From PALSA-693 sp963780345 (GTDB lineage: Bacteria > Actinomycetota > Acidimicrobiia > Acidimicrobiales > Palsa-688), in the NCBI GenBank assembly GCA_963780345.1, contig CAWABU010000002.1, positions 124,001 through 188,000 on the forward strand: a DNA stretch of 64,000 bases, read 5' to 3'. The translations under genes were made by a program, and so were the position numbers. The number at the start of each line of letters is the position of its first letter. Positions within the stretch are counted from its first letter, which is position 1. The notes beneath the pieces were generated by a model that was not told the origin of the DNA, did not search any database, and saw only the letters and a list, made by a program, of their open reading frames with translations. Shown piece after piece: positions 8,829 through 17,791 of the stretch.

Positions 8829-9407
8829 ATGCGGCGAACCATTCTTCTGGTGTCGGGAAGCCTCCGCCAGATGTCGACCAACACCGCCTTACTCCGAACG
8901 GCAGCCGAGGTCGCGCCCGAAGGAGTCGAATGCCACCTCTTTGATCGTCTCGCCGACCTGCCGGCATTCAACCCTGACGATGATCGCCAGCCCCTCGACC
9001 CGGAAGTGCAGCGACTCCGTGCCGTCATCCACCAGGCGGACGCGATCCTCTTCTCCACCCCCGAGTATGCAGGGGCCCTGCCCGGATCTCTCAAGAACTT
9101 GCTGGACTGGACGATCGGCGACGAAGAGCCCGGGTCTATTTACGAGAAGCCGGTGGGTTGGGTAAACGTGTCGCCCCGGGGCGCCGAAGGGGCCCACCAG
9201 GAGCTCCGGACGGTACTGGGTTACGCCCACGCCCGGCTCATCGACCCGGCGTGCGTCCAGATACCTGTCACCTCCCAAATGATCGGTACCGACCGTCTGA
9301 TCGAGGCCGCCTCCGCCCGGGCGGCCCTTTCTCGGGTCCTTTCAGCCCTCTCCGCCGCCCCGCCAACGGAGACGAGTGGCGACAGCGCTCAGAACTACCG
9401 TCGCTGA
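8829..9407 (+). CDS. NAD(P)H-dependent FMN reductase
   Basis: A 192-residue flavodoxin-like protein. The FMN phosphate loop is VSGSLRQMSTNTALLR (near residue 8), and the flavin contact STPEYAGALPGSLKNLLDW (near 78) is the family signature of the NADPH-dependent FMN reductase/SsuE-ArsH group. It probably reduces free FMN or quinones in the cytoplasm. It follows the serine hydrolase with a short gap, so the two are likely co-transcribed. Its last 13 bases overlap the 3' end of the convergent methyltransferase. Confidence 0.87.
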   Translation: MRRTILLVSGSLRQMSTNTALLRTAAEVAPEGVECHLFDRLADLPAFNPDDDRQPLDPEVQRLRAVIHQADAILFSTPEYAGALPGSLKNLLDWTIGDEEPGSIYEKPVGWVNVSPRGAEGAHQELRTVLGYAHARLIDPACVQIPVTSQMIGTDRLIEAASARAALSRVLSALSAAPPTETSGDSAQNYRR

Positions 9408-10165
9408 GCCCGCCAGATCTCTTCGGAGGGCCATTGCTGGGCCCACCGGGCCGGAACGGAGTCGTAGAAGGGATGGTCGCTGGCGTCCTCGGGGGCGTAC
9501 ACCTCGATGATGTCGCTCACCGTGAAGCCGCTTTCCCGCAGGATCCGGAACAGCTCTCCCGTCGAGGGATGGAACTCGACGCCGGGATCTTCGTCCTCCC
9601 ACTCGATGCGAGCGAGGGTTCGCTGCGACCGTTGCAGGGTCGTCGTAACCGGGCCGGTGTCGGGCATGCAGAGCATGGCCACGGTGCTGTTGCGCATGAA
9701 GACCAGTTCCCCGCCCGGGCGCAGCAGGCGGCCTGCTTCGCCGATCCATGGGCGCGGCTCGCACCAGATGGATGCCCCGTATTCGGAGACGGCGAGATCG
9801 AAGGAAGCGTCGGGCAACGGTACGGCCTCGGCGCTCGCCTCGACGAACTCCATCCCCAGGCGAAATTCCGCCTCGCAACGGCGGGCCGTGTCCAGCTGGG
9901 CCGGGGTCACATCCACGCCGACCACACGCGACGCGCCGGCCCGGCGCAACCAGGCGCCAAAGTAGCCAGTGCCGCATCCCAACTCGATAACGTTCTTGCC
10001 CTCAATCGGGGGCAGAGCCCGCAACTCATCGTCAGGCACGTGCCAGACGCCCCACGTGATTCGGGTCTCGGCCCAACTATCAGCTGCGGCCGCGTCGGTG
10101 TAGGCCGCGTTGGCGGTGGTCCAGGCATCGCGATTGATGGCGACGTGGGAGGGCAGATCCGACAT
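9395..10165 (-). CDS. class I SAM-dependent methyltransferase
   Basis: The 256-residue protein has motif I VIELGCGTGYFGAWLRRAGA (near residue 60), the acidic end of strand 2 GVDVTP, and the post-I motif DLAVSEYGASIWCEP, followed by GRLLRPGGELVFM. This is the common Methyltransf_11 fold acting on a small molecule. The C-terminal part (FHPSTGELFRILRESGFTV) is typical of ubiquinone/menaquinone-type methyltransferases of unknown substrate. The ATG at 10165 lies 12 bases after the stop of the dehydrogenase gene, so the two are probably one transcript. Confidence 0.85.
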   Translation of the reverse strand: MSDLPSHVAINRDAWTTANAAYTDAAAADSWAETRITWGVWHVPDDELRALPPIEGKNVIELGCGTGYFGAWLRRAGASRVVGVDVTPAQLDTARRCEAEFRLGMEFVEASAEAVPLPDASFDLAVSEYGASIWCEPRPWIGEAGRLLRPGGELVFMRNSTVAMLCMPDTGPVTTTLQRSQRTLARIEWEDEDPGVEFHPSTGELFRILRESGFTVSDIIEVYAPEDASDHPFYDSVPARWAQQWPSEEIWRAQRR

Positions 10166-10176
10166 CGGGCCGCGAC

Positions 10177-11220
10177 CTACTGCGGCGCCATGGGTGGGCA
10201 GTCCGCCGGGTCGGTCACGACCCGGATCGGTGATCCGCCCAGGTAGGCAGCGACATCCTGTGCCATGCGTTCCCACGCAAAACGGAAGAGTCGCTCCGTG
10301 ACATAGCCGATGTGCGGGGTGACCACGACGTTGTCCAGTGATCGGAACGGATGGTCCGGCGGCAGCGGTTCGCGGTCGAAGACATCCAGTCCGGCCCCGC
10401 CGAGTTGGCCCGAGCGGAGCGCTTCCACGAGCGCGTCCTCCTGGACGATGGGACCGCGGGAGATATTCACCAGGATGGCTCCGGTCTTCATCCGGGCCAG
10501 ATCCTCGGCGCGCAAAGTATTACGGGACCGCTCCGAGAAGACGAGGAAGACTCCGAGGACGTCGGCGGAGGAGAGGAGCTCCTCTTTGGTGACCCTGGTC
10601 ACGCCGAGGTCGGCGCATCGCTTCTCGGTCAGGTTGGGACTCCACGCCACGACCTGCATACCAAGCGCCTTCGCAACTGGCACCATGGCGCCGCCCAAAT
10701 GGCCCGCCCCGAGGAGACCGAGCGTCTGGCCGGCGAGCGGGATCGGAAACCCCGTCTGCCATCCCCCGGCGCGGATGACCCTGTCCTCAATCCCGATCCG
10801 CTTCGCTACCGCGAAAATCAGCGCCCAGGCCATCTCCGAGGGCGCCGGCAGACCGCGAGCACCGTCGGGCTCGGACGGGCGCGCCGAACTCGGCGTCGTA
10901 CCTGCCTCGGTGTCGGCGGTGCCGCAGAGAAGAATCCCCTGCTGGATCCGAGCGTCGTGATCGACGACGTTGCTCGTTCGGCCGTTACACACCAGCAGCT
11001 TCAGCTTCGGCAGGCCCGCAAGCACGGCTCGGGGAAAACGCGCTCGCTGTTGGGTGATCACGACGATTTCGTAGTCGCGGAGCTCCTCGACCAACCGGTC
11101 CGGCCGGATTGATTCACGGTAGACGGTGATCTCCGCGTCCACGGGCAGGTCCGACCAGTCGCCGTAGTCCAGGGCGACCCCGATGTAGTCGTCGAGGATG
11201 GCGATTTTCCTCACCGACAC
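10177..11220 (-). CDS. D-2-hydroxyacid dehydrogenase (NAD-dependent)
   Basis: The 347-residue enzyme has the Rossmann loop GLLGAGHLGGAM (near residue 170), the catalytic arginine in NISRGPIV, the glutamate in FDREPLP and the histidine in VTPHIGY. It belongs to the PGDH/formate-dehydrogenase-like superfamily that reduces 2-keto acids. An unusual insertion of about 20 residues, Ser/Pro/Gly/Ala-rich (TTPSSARPSEPDGARGLPAP), sits before the helix AWALIFAVAKRI. In relatives this joint is just a short loop. It lies in a gene string with the methyltransferase and the metallo-beta-lactamase-fold gene. Confidence 0.88.
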   Translation of the reverse strand: MSVRKIAILDDYIGVALDYGDWSDLPVDAEITVYRESIRPDRLVEELRDYEIVVITQQRARFPRAVLAGLPKLKLLVCNGRTSNVVDHDARIQQGILLCGTADTEAGTTPSSARPSEPDGARGLPAPSEMAWALIFAVAKRIGIEDRVIRAGGWQTGFPIPLAGQTLGLLGAGHLGGAMVPVAKALGMQVVAWSPNLTEKRCADLGVTRVTKEELLSSADVLGVFLVFSERSRNTLRAEDLARMKTGAILVNISRGPIVQEDALVEALRSGQLGGAGLDVFDREPLPPDHPFRSLDNVVVTPHIGYVTERLFRFAWERMAQDVAAYLGGSPIRVVTDPADCPPMAPQ

Positions 11221-11247
11221 GCTCCCGCGATCATGCCCTCAGGGCGG

Positions 11248-12087
11248 TCAGATCACCCACTGGCGCTTGCCCTGAGCCGGCACCACCCGGCCGAATTTCA
11301 GGCCCGGGAAATGCGAGGCGGTGATCGGCACGTCCTGGCCCTCGAGCTCACGCATGAGCGCCACCCGGGTGCGGGTGGCCATCACCGGGTCGACGTCGCC
11401 GAGACCGGCCCACTCATCGTCGAGCAGCTCGATAGGGCAATGAGCGATGTCCCCGAGCAGGATGGCCCGGGCCGCCCCTGAGGAGATCACGATCACCCCG
11501 CTCCCCGGGGTGTGCCCGGCCGCGAGGCGGACATCGACACCGGGCATCAGCGTCGTGCTCTCCTTCCACGGCTCCAGGCGGTCGGCGATCGGTTCAAGCA
11601 CGGTCTTGCCGCTGCCCGGGGCTACCAGGGCGGCCAGAGGGTTGTCCTCCTCAGCGCCCTGGGCGAGCTCGGGCGGGGGCTCGACAAAATACTCCCAGTC
11701 GCGCTCGTCACACCGATAGGTCGCGTTCGGGAAGACCGCCGCACCGGCACGCGAAGCCCAGCCGATATGGTCGAAGTGCAGATGCGTGAAAATCATGTCG
11801 GTGATGTCGCCGGGCGAGACCCCGAGCCCAGCCAGACTGTCGAGCAGCTGGCCTCCGGACATCAAGGGCGTGGGGCTCTCGGGTCCCAGCCCGGCGTCGA
11901 TCAGACCGACCCGATCGCCCGAACGGACCAGAAAGCCGCCGAACGCCATCTCCAGCCGGCCCTCCGGGTCGAGGAGCCCCCGGTGGGGAGCCCAGTCCTC
12001 CTCGGTCTTGCCGGCATAGGCGGCCGTGGCGGGAATGAAAGCGCTGCCGTCCAGGACGGGCAGGATCTCGATGTCACCGATCTTCAT
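11248..12087 (-). CDS. metallo-beta-lactamase-fold hydrolase
   Basis: The 279-residue protein has the metal motif THLHFDHIGW (H-x-H-x-D-H, near residue 97), the later metal histidine in AAGHTPGSGV, an aspartate in LLGDIAHCP and a final histidine in TASHFPG. This is the full zinc-site set of a two-metal lactonase/esterase-like enzyme. The substrate is unknown; relatives hydrolyse lactones or esters. The ATG at 12087 begins MKIGDIEILPVLDG, the standard start of the family; the frame is open upstream to 12195 but without family character. It lies 27 bases before the dehydrogenase start. Confidence 0.88.
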   Translation of the reverse strand: MKIGDIEILPVLDGSAFIPATAAYAGKTEEDWAPHRGLLDPEGRLEMAFGGFLVRSGDRVGLIDAGLGPESPTPLMSGGQLLDSLAGLGVSPGDITDMIFTHLHFDHIGWASRAGAAVFPNATYRCDERDWEYFVEPPPELAQGAEEDNPLAALVAPGSGKTVLEPIADRLEPWKESTTLMPGVDVRLAAGHTPGSGVIVISSGAARAILLGDIAHCPIELLDDEWAGLGDVDPVMATRTRVALMRELEGQDVPITASHFPGLKFGRVVPAQGKRQWVI

Positions 12088-12252
12088 GCCGTGATCATGA
12101 CACCAATCCCGAGCCGGCGTCGGATCGGATCGCAGCCGCGAAGGGGAAGCGGGCAGGCACCAGGTCCGGGGCCTGGCCGACAAAGGGCCGCCCACTGTTT
12201 GGGAAAATTCCTCACTTTCGACGCCTGAACGACGTCTGGTGGAGTTCAGCCA

Positions 12253-12366
12253 TCAAAGGTGCACGGCAAACGTCCCGAACCAGGCGAGCGAGTAGCCGAG
12301 CTCGTCGGCCCGCACCAGGTCGTCGACGTCGTCGATCTTTGCCCCCACGCCCAGCCCGACTTCCAC
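12253..12366 (-). pseudogene. N-terminal fragment of a luciferase-like (F420-type) monooxygenase
   Basis: Fifteen bases after the CoA-transferase stop, a GTG opens the reading EVGLGVGAKIDDVDDLVRAD and ELGYSLAWFG, the first strand and helix of LLM-class oxidoreductases. A stop follows after 37 residues and no other frame continues the barrel. The original gene was probably the last gene of the CoA-transferase operon and was lost by deletion. The 165 bases between it and the start of the metallo-hydrolase hold no other gene that I can see. Confidence 0.6.
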
Positions 12367-12380
12367 GATCGTTCGTCCTG

Positions 12381-13586
12381 TCAGTCCAGCCGGTCCTGGT
12401 GCTCGCCCAGCGTTGGAGCCCGCCGGGTCGCCCACGGCGTGGCCCCCAAGCGGTACATAGGTCCGGGGTAAAGGAACGTCCGGCCCAGCTCGGGGTGCTC
12501 GACCTCCGTCGGGAAACCACGGGCCTCGGCATTGGGATCGTGCATGGCCTCGCCGGGCGTGTAGACGGCACCGGTGGCGATCCCGATGCTCTGGGTCTGG
12601 AAGAAGAAATCGTAGGCGTCGAGGTGCTCAGCCAGGAACGAGACCACGTCCCGCGCCGCCACGAAGATCTCGGCCACCATCGGATCGGTGGGGATGTCGG
12701 CGAAACTGAACCGCTCGCGCTGGGCCCCCAGCTCGAGCATATAGGTCATCGGAAACTCGTCGCGGAGCCCCAGCCGGTCCAGGAGATCGAGCACCTGAAC
12801 GAACGCCTGGGGAGTTGAGGGTGGTACGCCGGTGGTGGCGTACCGGCCATCCCGGCAGCGGACCTGGGTCGGTGCGGTTGGCTTGGGGGCGGCGTGACGG
12901 CCGGTCTGGCGGCGCATCTCCTCCTCGCAGGCCAACCATCCGTAGGTTGCCATCTCGGTCGTGACGTTGTTGGCCGCGAACATGCTGACGTCGACGTGCT
13001 GGCCGGCGCCGCTGCTCTCCCGGTGCATCAAGGCGATCAGCAGAGCCATCATCGCCCAGTTGCCGGCCATCTGGAACGCTTGATTCCCGCCGCCGCGGAC
13101 CGGGGGCAGCCGGTGGTCGTCGTAGCCACAGCTCCACACCGGACCACCCTCGGCCATCAACGTCAGGTCGGTCGCCGGCTCGGCCGAGCGGGGTGACTCC
13201 TGACCAAACGGGGAGATCGACACCATGACCAGGCGGGGATTGTTCGCCGACACCTGGCCCCAGCCCAGCCCGACCTCGGCCAGCCGACCGGGCCGCTCCC
13301 CTTCGAGGAAGATGTCGGCCTGGCCCACCAGGCGGGCCAAGCGGTCCCGGTCGGCGTCGAGGTCGGCCACCACGCTGTGCTTGGAGGTGTGGTAGTGCCA
13401 CCACCACAGACTTCGCTCCGGCCCCGGCTCGTCATGGAGAAAAGGTCCCCGCCGCCGCTGGTCCGAGCCCCCGGGGGGTTCGACGACGACCACATCGGCG
13501 CCCAGGTCGGCGACCAGCTTGCCCGCCCAGGCGACGTGCTCATGGGCTAGCTCCACCACCTTGAGCCCGGCGAGCGGTCCACCCAT
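12381..13586 (-). CDS. family III CoA-transferase (CaiB/BaiF), subunit 2
   Basis: The 401-residue protein begins GPLAGLKVVELAHEHVAWAG and carries the family features LGADVVVVEPPGGSDQRR and SGAGQHVDVSMFAA. Where active members have the catalytic aspartate after the 'GxG...D' loop, this protein reads PVRGGGNQAFQMAGNWAMMA, so the aspartate appears to be replaced by asparagine or moved. Its start shares one base with the stop of the CoA-transferase before it (TGATG), so the two are tightly coupled and probably form a hetero-oligomer. CaiB/BaiF enzymes move CoA between two organic acids. Confidence 0.85.
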   Translation of the reverse strand: MGGPLAGLKVVELAHEHVAWAGKLVADLGADVVVVEPPGGSDQRRRGPFLHDEPGPERSLWWWHYHTSKHSVVADLDADRDRLARLVGQADIFLEGERPGRLAEVGLGWGQVSANNPRLVMVSISPFGQESPRSAEPATDLTLMAEGGPVWSCGYDDHRLPPVRGGGNQAFQMAGNWAMMALLIALMHRESSGAGQHVDVSMFAANNVTTEMATYGWLACEEEMRRQTGRHAAPKPTAPTQVRCRDGRYATTGVPPSTPQAFVQVLDLLDRLGLRDEFPMTYMLELGAQRERFSFADIPTDPMVAEIFVAARDVVSFLAEHLDAYDFFFQTQSIGIATGAVYTPGEAMHDPNAEARGFPTEVEHPELGRTFLYPGPMYRLGATPWATRRAPTLGEHQDRLD

Positions 13587-14860
13587 CAGATGACCCCTTC
13601 CTCGGCCAGTTGGGCCATCTCCTTGGGCGACAGGCCCAGCACCTCGCCGAAGACCCGTTCGTTGTCCTCGCCGAGCAGCGGGCCACCCCGTCGGATCTGC
13701 CAGTCTCCGGCCGACAGGTGCACCGGCAGTCCGTCGACCCGAAGAGGGCCGTGCTGGGAGTGGACGGCCGTCGGCCACAGACCCCACGCGTCGTTGTCGG
13801 GGTTGTTGTCGCAGCGCTCATACGGCCTCAGGACGGGCGCGCCCGGCACGCCCCGTGATCGCAGCGCGGCGACGACGGAGTCGCGCTCCTGGGTGCGGGT
13901 CCACTCGCTCACCAGTCGGTCGAGGTCGTCCTGATCTGCCAGCCGGCCGGCCAGATCGGCGAACCGGGCGTCGGCGGCCCACGGGGCGCCGATCACGCCG
14001 CCGAGCGCGGTCCAGTCGTCGTCGTCGCGGACGGCAATGGCCACCCACGTGTCCTCGTCCCGGCACGGATAGATCCCGTGGGGGGCCATCTCCGGGGACC
14101 GGCTGGAGTCGACCGGAATGGTCCGCTCGTCGCGGCCGTTGACCGACGCGTCCAGGGCAGCCAGCCCGGCGAGGGCGACGCCCGCTTCGGCGCAGGCGAT
14201 GTCGACCCACTGGCCCTCGCCGGTGCGGCGCTGGTGGTAGAGCGCGGCGAGAAGGGCGATGGCCATGGTGTAGGCCCCCGAATGGTCCATATACGAGTAA
14301 CCCCAGCCGGCTGGCTCGAGCCCCGGGAGCCCGGACGTGTGGGTGAGCCCACTCATGGCCTGGGCGATCGGACCCCAGGACTTGAACGAGTGGTAGGGGC
14401 CGGCATGGCCGAACCCCGAGTTGGACACGTACACGATGTCCGGTCGCAGCTCCCGCAGGCGGTCGTAACCGAAGCCGAGCCGATCCATCACCCCGGCGGC
14501 AAAGTTCTCGGTCACCGCATGCGAGACCCGGACCAGTTCGGCCAGCAGCTCCTTGCCCCGGTCGGTGCGCAGGTTGAGGGTGACGCCGAGCTTCTCGACG
14601 TTGTGATTGTTGAACCCCGAACCCCCTTCAGGACCGAGGTCGTGGTGAATCCGGGGCCCGATCTGGCGGACGATGTCCCACATGCCCTTGCGCACCGGGT
14701 CCTCGATGCGGATGACCTGGGCGCCGAAGGCGGCCAGGACCCGGGTCGCCCCGGCGCCGGCCAGCTGACCGGACAGATCGCAGATACGCACGTCGTGCAG
14801 CGGGCCGGGAAGACGGGAAGCGTTACCCCACGGGCTCGCCAGGGTCTCTGGTCCGGTCAT
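13586..14860 (-). CDS. family III CoA-transferase (CaiB/BaiF), subunit 1
   Basis: The 424-residue protein shows RICDLSGQLAGAGATRVLAA, AQVIRIEDP, NNHNVEKLGVTLNLRTDRGK and GFGHAGPYHSFKSWG, all CaiB/BaiF hallmarks. The aspartate in SYMDHSGAYTMAIALLAAL (near residue 192) fits the catalytic residue that forms the glutamyl/aspartyl-CoA intermediate. It leads a two-gene unit with the coupled second transferase and a decayed luciferase-like gene. The acid substrate is unknown; the neighbouring catabolic genes suggest degradation of cyclic or branched acids. Confidence 0.88.
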   Translation of the reverse strand: MTGPETLASPWGNASRLPGPLHDVRICDLSGQLAGAGATRVLAAFGAQVIRIEDPVRKGMWDIVRQIGPRIHHDLGPEGGSGFNNHNVEKLGVTLNLRTDRGKELLAELVRVSHAVTENFAAGVMDRLGFGYDRLRELRPDIVYVSNSGFGHAGPYHSFKSWGPIAQAMSGLTHTSGLPGLEPAGWGYSYMDHSGAYTMAIALLAALYHQRRTGEGQWVDIACAEAGVALAGLAALDASVNGRDERTIPVDSSRSPEMAPHGIYPCRDEDTWVAIAVRDDDDWTALGGVIGAPWAADARFADLAGRLADQDDLDRLVSEWTRTQERDSVVAALRSRGVPGAPVLRPYERCDNNPDNDAWGLWPTAVHSQHGPLRVDGLPVHLSAGDWQIRRGGPLLGEDNERVFGEVLGLSPKEMAQLAEEGVI

Positions 14861-15080
14861 GTCAGCTCACTACTCTCCACGTCTTGGCCTTCCGTGCTCG
14901 GTCTCCGTCCCCTAGTCTGCCCGAGTCTTCCGGGCGGGCCGAGTTTGGTCCGGCGATGACGACCCCGGCGCCCGCCTCGTCCAGCTAGCGGCGCTCACAG
15001 AGTCGACGGCGGTCGCCGCGCCGGAGGCCGGGCCCGGTGCTGGGCGCGTCGAATCTCCACCTGCTTGAGGTCTGAAGCGC

Positions 15081-15836
15081 TCAGGCCGCGTAGGTGCGGA
15101 GGTGCCGCAGGGCCGCTTCGGCGTGGGGACCCTCGGCCACCAGATGGGATGCGGCGGGAGCCAGACGCCGGGCCGCGACCCGACAGAACTCGCCTGCCAC
15201 TCCCCGGATCCTCGAGTCAGCCTCGGGCGGACCGAAGGTCCACATCTCTCCTTCCGGACCCGAGAGCTCGCAGAACACGTCAGGAGCCTCCTCGCCGGCA
15301 AGCCGGTAGGCGTAGGGAAGGGTCCGGTGGGCCAGCCAGGCGATGTGTCGGAGCCGATCGGTATCAGGAAAGGGGACGCCCAGCGGGTCGGTGATGTCGA
15401 GCGCGTGGGCCCAGTGCTCGGCCAGACGGGTCGTGGCCAGCACGCGAGGCTTGAGGGCGTTCGTCGCCCAGGGCAACGGCGTATTCGGGTCGGCCGCTCG
15501 CAGCGCACCCGAGGCGGCGCGGCGGGCGGTACGCCAGCGCTCGAAGATCTCCTCCGGTGGGGCCTCCTCGCCCGAAACGGCGCGTGCCATGGCGTCGTCC
15601 AGCTGGCCGGCCGGCCTCTCCTCCAGGATCGGGCTGGCCAGGCCTTCGATTGATCGCACGACCGCCTCGTCCGTCTGCATCAGGTGCACCACGACGTCAC
15701 GGACGGTCCAGCCCGTCGCCGCCGACGAGGCAGCCCACTGGGAGTCGCTGAGGCCGGCGAGGATCTTCTCCAGCCGGTCGTCTTCCGTCTCCAGGTCGTC
15801 GAAGATCTCAGTGGCATGCGGCGAAGGCAGGGTCAT
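15081..15836 (-). CDS. TIGR03084-family protein (DinB/maleylpyruvate isomerase-like fold)
   Basis: The 251-residue protein has a four-helix N-terminal domain with the metal-site histidines in WTVRDVVVHLMQTDEA (near residue 45) and RLAEHWAHALDI (near 140). A smaller C-terminal domain follows (FCELSGPEGEMWTFGPPEAD). This is the layout of the TIGR03084 actinobacterial family, related to mycothiol-dependent maleylpyruvate isomerase. The exact reaction is not known; a thiol-dependent transferase is likely. The 220 bases between it and the CoA-transferase start (14861-15080) contain no gene that I can support. Confidence 0.82.
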   Translation of the reverse strand: MTLPSPHATEIFDDLETEDDRLEKILAGLSDSQWAASSAATGWTVRDVVVHLMQTDEAVVRSIEGLASPILEERPAGQLDDAMARAVSGEEAPPEEIFERWRTARRAASGALRAADPNTPLPWATNALKPRVLATTRLAEHWAHALDITDPLGVPFPDTDRLRHIAWLAHRTLPYAYRLAGEEAPDVFCELSGPEGEMWTFGPPEADSRIRGVAGEFCRVAARRLAPAASHLVAEGPHAEAALRHLRTYAA

Positions 15837-15973
15837 CGGGTCGTCCTCGCGAGTCGGCAGCGGGCACCGGCGCGAAGCTTACGGGGCTTTTGGCGGCGGC
15901 GACGATTTAGGGGGCAGCGGCCCACAGTCCACCATTACCGACAGGTAGCTGTCGCACTGCGTGCAGGTGATGT

Positions 15974-17764
15974 ATGCCTCAGCGTAACCGGGGGTTCAAC
16001 TGCGGCTGCGAAGCTTCGGTAATGGACGGGTTCCCAGTTTCTCGTGTGTCCAGACGGCAGTTCCTGGTCGGTGCCGGTGCGGCGGGCCTGGCGCTCGCGG
16101 CCGGTCCGCTCACGGGGACCGCGTCCGCCTCCACCTCGGGGGCAGGTGCCACGGCCGACGTCAGGCCCGACGGTACGCCCGAGCAGGTCCATCTGACGTG
16201 GGGGAACGATCCCTCCCGGGAGGTGATCGTCTCCTGGGCCTCGCCGGCCCCTTCCCGTCATCCGAGGGTATGGCTCCGTCCGGGCCGGCAGGTAGAGGTG
16301 CCGGCCGTCCAGCGCACCTACACCGACGGCATAAGCGGGGAGACGGTGTGGACCTATCACGCCCGGTTGGGTTCGCTCCAACCGGGAGCGACCTACGAAT
16401 ATGCGGTGACGGCGGATAACAGCAGCCGGGCGCGCCAGCCGTTCGCGGCCAGCTTCACCACCGCCCCGCAGGGCCGGCGGCCTTTCCGCTTCACGAGCTT
16501 CGGTGACCTCGCCACCCCCAACACCGCATGGGTCCTTTCGTACGGCCAGTCGGCTTACGCGGTCGACCAGGTGGAGGCGCAGCGGCCCCTGTTTCACCTG
16601 CTCAACGGGGACCTGTGCTACGCCAACCTCAACCCGATGTCCCAGCCCGAGGTGTGGAGGGATTTCGGTAACAACAACCAGACGTCGGCTGCTTTCCGGC
16701 CCTGGATGCCCTGCCCGGGCAACCACGAGCTCGAGTTCGACAATGGGCCGCAGGGCCTTAACTCCTACCTGACCCGGTACACACTCCCCGGCAACGGAAT
16801 TCCGGGGTTCGGCGGTCGGTGGTATTCGTTCCGGGTTTCCAACGCTCTATTCGTCTCGCTGGACGCGGACGACGTGATCTACCAGGACGGGGCGGCCTTC
16901 GTGGCCGGACCGGCGCCGCTGGTGCCGGCACCCGTGACCGGCAACCCGCCGATACCGCCGGGCAGCTCGCTCTACGTGCGGGGCTATAGCGGCGGGGCGC
17001 AGACCCGCTGGCTCGAGCACACCCTGGCTCGCGCCCGGCGGGACCCGCAGATCGACTGGATCATCGTCCAGATGCATCAGGACGCACTCAGCTCATCGAT
17101 CACCGGGAACGGCTCCGATCTCGGTATCCGCCGGGAGTGGCTGCCGCTCTTCGACCGCTATCAGGTCGACCTGGTCCTGTGCGGCCACGACCACGATTAT
17201 GAGCGCTCCTTCCCCGTACGCGGATTTGACCCGAACGCAGGACGGGACAACGCCACCGGAGCAACCGTGGAAACCCTCCGGCCCCATCCGGTCACCACCG
17301 TGGACAACGGCTCGATCGACACGTCGCACGGAACCGTCCATCTGATCCTCGGCGGGGGTGGCACCAACGCCCCACTCGACGAGTATGGCCTCGACCCCGC
17401 GGACGGCCAACGCGAGGCCAAGATCTTCACCTTCCCAAACCGGCCCGAGCTCGGAACCAGCCCGGGCGTCTACACCAGGGCCGCGGCCGATGCCCGGGAG
17501 GACGCCGTCTGGTCCGCGGTGCGCGACCCGTCAACCGGATATGGCATGGCGGTATTCGACCTCAACCCCGGGGCCGGCGACGTGACGACGATCGACGTGA
17601 CCTACCTGCACGCGGTTGGAGCCGATCCGGTCAATCCCAATACCGGGGCAGCCGGCGCGCCCACGCCCCACTACAGCGTCTTCGAAACGTTCACCCTCTT
17701 TCGTCCGCTCCACCACGGAGGCTTCCGCCGGAGGAGCAACGGCCTGGAGACCATTACGAGGTAG
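15974..17764 (+). CDS. Tat-exported purple-acid-phosphatase-like metallophosphoesterase
   Basis: The N-terminus has a twin-arginine signal (SRRQFLVGAGAAGLALAAG) ending near residue 55. A fibronectin-like N-terminal domain (VHLTWGNDPSREVIVSW to about 150) precedes the metallophosphoesterase domain. That domain has the metal ligands FGDLATPN, LLNGDLCYAN, PCPGNHELEF, QMHQDAL and LCGHDHDYERS, the five-block signature of purple acid phosphatases. It should be folded with its Fe/metal pair inside the cell, exported by Tat, and release phosphate outside. A second ATG at 16022 (MDGFPVSRVSRRQF) is an equally good start. Confidence 0.9.
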   Translation: MPQRNRGFNCGCEASVMDGFPVSRVSRRQFLVGAGAAGLALAAGPLTGTASASTSGAGATADVRPDGTPEQVHLTWGNDPSREVIVSWASPAPSRHPRVWLRPGRQVEVPAVQRTYTDGISGETVWTYHARLGSLQPGATYEYAVTADNSSRARQPFAASFTTAPQGRRPFRFTSFGDLATPNTAWVLSYGQSAYAVDQVEAQRPLFHLLNGDLCYANLNPMSQPEVWRDFGNNNQTSAAFRPWMPCPGNHELEFDNGPQGLNSYLTRYTLPGNGIPGFGGRWYSFRVSNALFVSLDADDVIYQDGAAFVAGPAPLVPAPVTGNPPIPPGSSLYVRGYSGGAQTRWLEHTLARARRDPQIDWIIVQMHQDALSSSITGNGSDLGIRREWLPLFDRYQVDLVLCGHDHDYERSFPVRGFDPNAGRDNATGATVETLRPHPVTTVDNGSIDTSHGTVHLILGGGGTNAPLDEYGLDPADGQREAKIFTFPNRPELGTSPGVYTRAAADAREDAVWSAVRDPSTGYGMAVFDLNPGAGDVTTIDVTYLHAVGADPVNPNTGAAGAPTPHYSVFETFTLFRPLHHGGFRRRSNGLETITR

Positions 17765-17791
17765 TGGTCGCAGATTGGCGATGACCGCGTC

